Below are positions 58,409 through 64,000 of a stretch of DNA of 64,000 bases, one piece after another. The DNA is from Candidimonas sp. SYP-B2681 (GTDB taxonomy: Bacteria > Pseudomonadota > Gammaproteobacteria > Burkholderiales > Burkholderiaceae_B). The DNA lies in assembly GCF_003971065.1 (NCBI RefSeq), contig NZ_RYDV01000005.1:248001-312000 (forward strand), given 5' to 3'. The stretch's first letter is position 1. Each line of letters starts with the position of its first letter. The position numbers were made by a program, and so were the translations under genes. Below the pieces are notes generated by a model, which ran no database searches, was not told where the DNA came from, and was given only the letters and a program-made list of their open reading frames with translations.

Positions 58409-59617
58409 TCAAGTCGCTTTCAAGGCTATGCGGCCGAATAACCACGACAAACAGGCGCATATTGCCAGGATGCCTGTGAGAGGTAAAGGCGAGGCGGTTT
58501 GCCAGATGCTGACTGTTAAACCAGCGCTTGCACCGCATAGCATTTGTAAAGTGCCCATAAGTGCCGAGGCGACGCCTAAGCGCTTGCCTTGTTCGGTCAG
58601 GGCCAATGCTGCTGCGTTCGGATTGACGAAGCCTTGGCTGGCCATAAAGCCCACCAAGCACAGCATTAAGGATAGTAACGTAATTACGCCGAGAATGGTC
58701 AGGAGCAACGCCGTCATGGTCATGGCGACCAGCGAAATCTGCGCTCTTCTAAGCAGCGTTTCAGGACTAAGGCGATTCAATAAGCGAGCGCTGACTTGAG
58801 CGGCCACGATAAGGGCTGCAGCATTGATGCCGAATAACAGGCCGAAATATTGCGGCGCCACGTTGAAGACTTCAATAAAGACACGAGGTGATCCAGCGAT
58901 ATAGGCGAACATTCCTGCGGAGCCGAAACCGCCGGCCAGAGTGAAGCACATGAATTGTCTGTGGCGCAGCAAAGCCCGGTAGTTGCGCGCAATGATCTTC
59001 ATACCCAAAGGAATGACGCGATCCGGGTTAAGGGTCTCCTTCATGGTCATGACTACGCTGATCAGTAGTAAGGTAGCGCAGGCGGTCATGATGCCGAAAA
59101 TGCCGCGCCAACTGCCGAAGGTAAGAATCTGTCCTCCCAGGATGGGCGCCAAAATAGGTGTTACCCCCATAACCAGCATCAAGATAGAGAGCGCCTTCGA
59201 AGCGTCGCGGGTGTCGAAATTATCGCGAATGACGGCACGCGGTATGACGAGCCCCGCGGCTCCGCCGAAAGCTTGGGCAATCCGCCATAAGGTCAGGTGT
59301 TCGATATCGCTGGTAAATGCGCAACCCATGGACGCCACGATAAAGATGAGCAGTCCTGCAATAAGAGGTTTTTTGCGGCCATAACGGTCGGCGATGGGGC
59401 CATAGAACAGCTGTGCCATGGCCAGGCCGAATAAATAGCTGGCCAATGTGCGTTCGACCCGACCGGGAGTCGTTCCCAGCCCTTGTGCGATGGCCGGAAA
59501 GGCCGGGAGATACATGTCGATGGCAAGTGGGCCTAATGCGGTCAATAGGCCCATCAGAATGAGCCAGCGCGGTATGACGGTCAGAGAGCTCGAAGCAGTC
59601 GGCATGTATCGAAACAT
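58409..59617 (-). CDS. Bcr/CflA family MFS multidrug exporter
   Basis: A 402-residue MFS protein with 12 likely membrane segments. The PRWLILMGLLTALGPLAIDMYLPAFPAIAQGLGTT start and GPIADRYGRKKPLI loop mark the Bcr/CflA branch, which exports drugs such as bicyclomycin and sulfonamides, or cysteine. The ATG at 59617 or 59605 could be used. It is divergent from cfa across 104 bp. No dedicated regulator is adjacent. Confidence 0.9.
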   Translation of the reverse strand: MFRYMPTASSSLTVIPRWLILMGLLTALGPLAIDMYLPAFPAIAQGLGTTPGRVERTLASYLFGLAMAQLFYGPIADRYGRKKPLIAGLLIFIVASMGCAFTSDIEHLTLWRIAQAFGGAAGLVIPRAVIRDNFDTRDASKALSILMLVMGVTPILAPILGGQILTFGSWRGIFGIMTACATLLLISVVMTMKETLNPDRVIPLGMKIIARNYRALLRHRQFMCFTLAGGFGSAGMFAYIAGSPRVFIEVFNVAPQYFGLLFGINAAALIVAAQVSARLLNRLSPETLLRRAQISLVAMTMTALLLTILGVITLLSLMLCLVGFMASQGFVNPNAAALALTEQGKRLGVASALMGTLQMLCGASAGLTVSIWQTASPLPLTGILAICACLSWLFGRIALKAT

Positions 59618-59721
59618 TCGTAATCGAGTCTGATCTTAGCACGGCCGAAACTGGCGTTTCTTTCTCGGCCAATATGTGGCACTATTTTAGCTAACGATGG
59701 TTTCAATATAGGGAGTCCACC

Positions 59722-60978
59722 TTGAGCGCGGTCTTATCTGTTGTTGAAAGCAAGCTGTTTTCGTTACCACTTCCCGTACAGGTGATCATGCCTGACGGTC
59801 AGCATCTTGGTGCGAGCAACGCCAATATCCGGCTGACGATTAAAGATCGTTCTACCTTGGCCAATCTGGCGACTGGACAGGTCGGCGTACTTGGCGAGGA
59901 CTATGTCGAAGGCAAATTCGATGTCCAGGGCTCCATGCGCGACCTTATGCGCCTGGCCGCAGCGATTTTGCCCGGTTCACCGATTGACGCCGCACGAGTT
60001 GGCCGCTTCACCGAGCTGATCCGGCGCCTGGTATCGGTGTGGCGCCACTCCATCGAACGCGATGAACGCCAAATTCAATTTCACTATGATCTTTCCGACG
60101 ATTTCTACGCCTTGTGGCTGGATCCGCGCCGTGTGTACTCATGCGCCTATTTTCGAACTCCTGGTATGTCGATCGCTCAGGCACAAGAGGCCAAGCTCGA
60201 TCACATTTGCCGTAAGCTCCGCTTGACTGAAGGCGAGCGTTTTCTTGATGTAGGCGCCGGCTGGGGCGGCTTGTTGCTTTGGGCCGCCGAGAACTATGGT
60301 GTCGATGCGACGGGTATCACGCTTTCCAGAAATCAGCATGCCTATGTAAACAAGCTTATCGCCGAAAAAGGCCTTGGTGGGCGAGTCCGCATGGATCTCC
60401 TCGATTACCGCAAGCTTGACGACAGCCGGCCCTACGACAAGATTGCGTCGGTGGGAATGTTCGAGCACGTAGGGCGCGCACAGCTGGCCGACTATTTTTC
60501 TAAGTTGCGGCGACTCGTTCGGCCCGGCGGGCTGGTGCTCAATCACGGGATCACGGCCGGTGGCATTGATAACGCCGAGCTGGGCGCAGGCATGGGCGAA
60601 TTCATCGATAAGTATATTTTTCCCGGCGGCGAACTGACCCATATCAGTAGTGTCATCGAACGCCTTACCGAGGGCGGGCTGGAAGACCTCGATATCGAGA
60701 ACCTGCGTCCTCATTATGCACGCACGCTATGGGCCTGGAGCGATGCTCTCGAGGCGCGGTTGCCGGAAGCACGGGCAACGTTGCAGGGTGCGCAGGGCGA
60801 ACGCTCGTTGCGCGCATACCGCATGTATCTGGCGGGCTGCGCCATGGGCTTCGAGCATGGCTGGATAGCGCTACACCAAGTATTGGCTCAGCCGCGCGCA
60901 CAGGGAGGTTCTGATGAACTCGACTGCCCTGCAGGTCAGGTCTATCCGTGGCGACGCGATTATATGTACGTCAGGTAA
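59722..60978 (+). CDS. cfa: cyclopropane-fatty-acyl-phospholipid synthase
   Basis: A 418-residue SAM-dependent enzyme that adds a methylene bridge to unsaturated chains of membrane phospholipids, important in stationary phase and acid stress. The SAM-binding motif FLDVGAGWGGLLLWAAENYG is near residue 178, and the IERDERQIQFHYDLSDDFYALWL and EFIDKYIFPGGEL segments are typical. It starts with TTG at 59722 after GGGAG. A terminator-like stem follows. Confidence 0.93.
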   Translation: MSAVLSVVESKLFSLPLPVQVIMPDGQHLGASNANIRLTIKDRSTLANLATGQVGVLGEDYVEGKFDVQGSMRDLMRLAAAILPGSPIDAARVGRFTELIRRLVSVWRHSIERDERQIQFHYDLSDDFYALWLDPRRVYSCAYFRTPGMSIAQAQEAKLDHICRKLRLTEGERFLDVGAGWGGLLLWAAENYGVDATGITLSRNQHAYVNKLIAEKGLGGRVRMDLLDYRKLDDSRPYDKIASVGMFEHVGRAQLADYFSKLRRLVRPGGLVLNHGITAGGIDNAELGAGMGEFIDKYIFPGGELTHISSVIERLTEGGLEDLDIENLRPHYARTLWAWSDALEARLPEARATLQGAQGERSLRAYRMYLAGCAMGFEHGWIALHQVLAQPRAQGGSDELDCPAGQVYPWRRDYMYVR

Positions 60979-61319
60979 GCGCGCCGGTAAGAGCCGCGCT
61001 GCGCACTTAAAAGGGGACTACGTATCGAGAGGCATTCGCGTCGGATCTCCGTACCTTACGCAGGCGTCATTTGTAACTGGGTGATAACCCGGTTTTAATA
61101 TCGGCTAATTTCTCGTAAACTGCTGCAAACCTCGCAGTTGATCAATCTGGCGTATGGTGGGTCTTAAGGCCCCATTACCTGTCAAACGAGTACTTCGTAC
61201 TCTTCACGCTAGTGTCGGTATGTATCGGCGGTCATCCGTCTTCCGCACACCCCCTTAGCCCTGGCGCATCGTAGTGGTATTTCAGATGCGTCCATGTAAC
61301 TCAAGGAGGCAAAACAGCC
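60979..61319 (+). other. 341-bp region between cfa and proX
   Basis: Holds the cfa terminator-like stem (61075-61096), an AACTGC/GCAGTT inverted repeat (61118-61139), a GAGTAC-TTC-GTACTC stem (61188-61202), and the proX AAGGAGG Shine-Dalgarno at 61303-61309. I see no convincing promoter or known riboswitch. An osmotic signal or an unknown leader could act here. Confidence 0.5.
61075..61096 (+). terminator. intrinsic terminator-like stem after cfa
   Basis: AACTGGGT pairs with ACCCGGTT (one G-T pair) around a GATA loop, followed by a short T run. It could be a weak terminator. Confidence 0.6.
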
Positions 61320-62384
61320 ATGTCTATCCATGTGAGCTCTTCACATTTTACGTTCTCCGCGAACGTCCCTTCGCCATTCACGCGAATTGCCCTCGGCCTA
61401 GCAATGGCCACCGCATTGTTCGGTATCAGCTCTACAGGCAATACTGCGCAAGCAGCCGAAACGCCTAAGTGCGAAATCGATCGTCCGGTTAAATTTGGCG
61501 GCATGAACTGGGAGTCGAACCTGGTTTTGGTCGAAGTCGAACGTTTCATCGCTGAAAAAGGCTATGGATGCAAGACCGAAGTCCTTTCCGTTGAAACCCT
61601 ACCCGCCCTCGCAGCGCTTGAGCGCGGCGACCTAGATATTAATACTGAAGTCTGGCTAAACAGCGTCGCCGAACCCTGGGCCAAAGCTGAGGCCAGTGGC
61701 AAGGTAAAGCGCATTGGCGATCTATACATGGGTGGCGAGGCGTGGTTTATCCCACGCTACACGGCCGAGCGCTTGCCCGAGCTGAAGTCGGCAGCCGACC
61801 TGCCTAAATTCAAAGATGAATTCAAAGATCCTGAAGAACCGTCCAAGGGCAGACTCTATGGCTGTCCGGCAGGTTGGGGATGCGAGGTTGTGAGCGGCAA
61901 TTTGTTCAAGGCCTTGAATTTGGATGATACGTTCACCTTATTCTCGCCCGGCACGGGGGCTACACAGAAAGCAGCTCTTACATCAGCGTATCAGCGCAAG
62001 GAAAACATGGTTTTCTACTACTGGTACCCCACGCCTCTGGCGGGTTCCATGGATCTCGTGAAGCTTGATTTTCCCCCTTACGACAAAACGAAATTTGATT
62101 GCCTGACTGATCCGGACTGCGAGAATCCGGTGCCGTCCGCCTATCCCGATAATCCGGTTTTTACCGCTGTTTCCACCAAGTTTACGCAAGAGGCGCCCAA
62201 GCTGACCGAGTTCCTGTCCAAAGTTGCCGTACCTTTGCCGGTCATGGATAAGGTTATGGCGCATATGGAGGAAACCGAGGACGAGCCGAATGACGTCGCC
62301 AAGTGGTTTATGGAAAATAACGACCAGATTTGGAGCCAGTGGTTGCCGGCCGATGTGGCGTCGCGGGTAAAAGCAGCTCTATAG
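61320..62384 (+). CDS. proX: glycine betaine ABC transporter substrate-binding protein
   Basis: A 354-residue secreted protein of the OpuAC/ProX type. A signal peptide ends near AQAAE (residue about 44). The mature part starts CEIDRPVKFGGMNWESNLVLVEVE and includes ALERGDLDINTEVW, the aromatic-rich ligand pocket family. It binds quaternary-amine osmolytes such as betaine or proline betaine. Unlike the E. coli proVWX order, it comes first here. Confidence 0.9.
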   Translation: MSIHVSSSHFTFSANVPSPFTRIALGLAMATALFGISSTGNTAQAAETPKCEIDRPVKFGGMNWESNLVLVEVERFIAEKGYGCKTEVLSVETLPALAALERGDLDINTEVWLNSVAEPWAKAEASGKVKRIGDLYMGGEAWFIPRYTAERLPELKSAADLPKFKDEFKDPEEPSKGRLYGCPAGWGCEVVSGNLFKALNLDDTFTLFSPGTGATQKAALTSAYQRKENMVFYYWYPTPLAGSMDLVKLDFPPYDKTKFDCLTDPDCENPVPSAYPDNPVFTAVSTKFTQEAPKLTEFLSKVAVPLPVMDKVMAHMEETEDEPNDVAKWFMENNDQIWSQWLPADVASRVKAAL

Positions 62385-62490
62385 CACTCGTACGTCTTGC
62401 CACTCAGGTGGCAAGCCGGCCTTGCGCCGGAATCTTCATGTGACGATCGCTGCGGTCGTCACCTTTTACGAGTTTTACGGAGTTGATTTT

Positions 62491-63342
62491 ATGTTTCCCG
62501 AAATTATTGCGCCTCGCGAGCTACGTGCGCCCATCGACGATTTTGTCGGCGGTATCGTGTCCAACTATTCGGACGTACTACGGGCATTTACTCAGCCCTT
62601 GCTCGATTTGTTGATCTGGATGGACCAGATCTTGCGGTCTGCACCATGGTGGGCCATTGTTCTGGCTGTCATGGGGCTCGCCTGGCTGGCCAGTCGCCGC
62701 ATCGGTTTTTCGTTGGTGATCGGTGGCATGCTGTCATTGATCGGCGTCATCGGCCTGTGGGATGCAGCGATGCAGACTCTGTCTCTCATGATCGTGGCCG
62801 TGCTGATGTCCGTGGCCATTGGCATACCCATCGGGATCATGATGGCCAGCTTTAAATGGTTGCGCAGTATCCTGCTGCCAGTGCTGGACGTCATGCAGAC
62901 CATGCCCAGCTTCGTCTATCTAATTCCCGTGGTGATGTTGTTCAACCTGGGCAAGATCGCTGCGATTATCGCGACCATCATTTATGCGGTGCCGCCAGTC
63001 ATCAGACTTACCGATTTGGGCATACGCATGGTAGACAGCGAAGTACTAGAGGCCTCGCGCGCCTTTGGCGCCAATCGCACAAAGCAGTTGTTTGGCGTTC
63101 AGTTGCCGCTCGCCATGCCAAATATCATGGCTGGAATAAACCAGACCACCATGATGGCGCTGGCCATGGTCGTCATCGCGTCCATGATCGGGGTGCGCGG
63201 ACTGGGTTATGAGGTTTTGCAGGGAATTAATCGACTGCAGGTAGGTCGTGGCGTCCTCGCTGGCCTCGCTATTGTCATTCTCGCGATTATTTTCGACCGG
63301 ATCACCCAGGCGTTCGGGCAACGTCAGCATAAAGGAGCCTGA
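62491..63342 (+). CDS. proW: glycine betaine ABC transporter permease
   Basis: A 283-residue membrane subunit of the ProU system. Hydrophobic segments fill most of the protein, and the [38 protein letters not shown] stretch is the ABC-permease coupling motif (EAA). The ATG at 62491 is preferred over 62422; an ACGGAG site precedes it. It is one base before proV. Confidence 0.92.
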   Translation: MFPEIIAPRELRAPIDDFVGGIVSNYSDVLRAFTQPLLDLLIWMDQILRSAPWWAIVLAVMGLAWLASRRIGFSLVIGGMLSLIGVIGLWDAAMQTLSLMIVAVLMSVAIGIPIGIMMASFKWLRSILLPVLDVMQTMPSFVYLIPVVMLFNLGKIAAIIATIIYAVPPVIRLTDLGIRMVDSEVLEASRAFGANRTKQLFGVQLPLAMPNIMAGINQTTMMALAMVVIASMIGVRGLGYEVLQGINRLQVGRGVLAGLAIVILAIIFDRITQAFGQRQHKGA

Positions 63343-63343
63343 T

Positions 63344-64000
63344 ATGGCCAAGATCGAAGTACGTAATATTTTCAAGATTTTCGGGCCTCGTCCCCAGCGC
63401 TATCTGGAACAAGCCCGGGCAGGCATCAGCAAGGAAGAACTGCTGGCCAATAGTGACCATACCCTGGGCTTGCGCGATATTAGTTTGTCTATCGAAGAAG
63501 GCAGCATCTATGTGATCATGGGCTTGTCCGGTTCGGGAAAATCTACGCTCATTCGGCACTTCAATCGGCTAATTGAACCGACTGCCGGACAGATACTCGT
63601 CGATGATATTGACGTCATGACCCTGGGAAAAACGGCGCTGGAAAAATTCCGTCAGGAAAAAATGAGCATGGTGTTTCAGCGCTTCGGCTTGTTTCCCCAT
63701 CGCACCGTAATCGAGAACGTCGCGTACGGCCTGAAGGTACAGGGTCTGGGCAAAGAACAACGCCGTGAACGCGCCCAGCACTGGCTTGAACAAGTGGGGC
63801 TGGCCGGTTTTGAAAACCAGTATCCTCATCAATTGTCGGGCGGCATGCAGCAGCGGGTGGGTCTGGCCCGTGCCTTGGCGACCGACGCGGAAATACTGTT
63901 GATGGATGAAGCATTTTCGGCGCTGGATCCATTGATACGCCGAGAAATGCAAGACCAGTTACTGCAATTACAGGCTCAACTCAACAAGACTATTGTCTTT
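63344..64000 (+). CDS. proV: glycine betaine ABC transporter ATP-binding subunit, cut at window end
   Basis: The first 219 residues of the ATPase. The Walker [10 protein letters not shown] is near residue 59-67, the signature [15 protein letters not shown] near 165, and Walker [15 protein letters not shown] near 183. The N-terminal [21 protein letters not shown] stretch is typical of ProV. The C-terminal CBS domains that sense ionic strength would lie beyond the window. It starts one base after the proW stop. Confidence 0.93.
   Translation, partial: MAKIEVRNIFKIFGPRPQRYLEQARAGISKEELLANSDHTLGLRDISLSIEEGSIYVIMGLSGSGKSTLIRHFNRLIEPTAGQILVDDIDVMTLGKTALEKFRQEKMSMVFQRFGLFPHRTVIENVAYGLKVQGLGKEQRRERAQHWLEQVGLAGFENQYPHQLSGGMQQRVGLARALATDAEILLMDEAFSALDPLIRREMQDQLLQLQAQLNKTIVF

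Overview
The window is chromosomal DNA from a betaproteobacterium, most likely Alcaligenaceae (Bordetella / Pusillimonas / Advenella relatives). The evidence is gene order (yceD-rpmF-plsX-fabHDG-acpP-fabF-rpoE-rseAB-degP-lepA-lepB-rnc-era-recO; pyrG-kdsA-...-eno-ftsB; leuS-lptE-holA), the sequence style of the RseA/RseB/HtrA module, and a GC content in the mid-50s % by eye. Genus is not certain. Almost all of it is core genome. I see no rRNA, tRNA, CRISPR array, IS element, phage or integrase.

Layout. 1-6260: the fatty-acid and phospholipid synthesis cluster on the + strand. 6322-10429: a small membrane protein and the sigma-E envelope-stress module. 10548-17081: translation, secretion and RNA-maturation genes (lepA, lepB, rnc, era, recO) running by overlapping start/stop codons into a PIN-domain gene and an EamA/RarD-like transporter. 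17112-19946 (- strand): a BI-1 family protein, holC and pepA, with lptF divergent at 20002. 21146-26027: a LysR regulator, an orphan ABC binding protein, mmsA and a CysB-like regulator. 26163-29316: a Fur-controlled DUF2325 gene, an NlpC/P60 lipoprotein, and a GlcG-like protein coupled to a UMF1-type transporter. 29405-38243: acyl-CoA and ketone-body metabolism (acs, ETF-ubiquinone oxidoreductase, thioesterase, scoAB) and an M24 aminopeptidase. 38344-45086: pyrG, kdsA, a drug-efflux/MarR pair, eno and ftsB. 45083-49876 (- strand): a TadE-like protein, hslO, an acyl-CoA ligase, an RDD protein and a small unknown protein. 49966-57651 (- strand): the run leuS-lptE-holA-proA-hemJ-like-THUMP methyltransferase. 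57859-58295: rpmG and rpmB. 58409-64000: a Bcr-type efflux pump, cfa, and a ProU-type glycine-betaine transporter (proX-proW-proV) cut off by the window end.

How genes work together. The first 10 kb couples membrane lipid supply to envelope stress control. LptF and LptE are two parts of the LPS export machine, and kdsA makes its KDO sugar. Cfa and ProU are both membrane/osmotic stress functions. The acs, sco, ETF-QO and mmsA genes point to a life on short-chain acids, amino acids and ketone bodies.

The most interesting signals are regulatory. There is a Fur box lying between the -35 and -10 of an uncharacterised DUF2325 gene. A near-consensus sigma-54 promoter precedes the orphan binding protein and mmsA. 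A promoter -10 overlaps one arm of a terminator in front of the CysB-like gene. A perfect 16-bp hairpin lies just before ftsB. A palindrome overlaps the promoter of a 61-residue unknown protein. Transcription terminators are encoded inside the 3' ends of convergent neighbours. I did not find a convincing wholly new multi-gene system.
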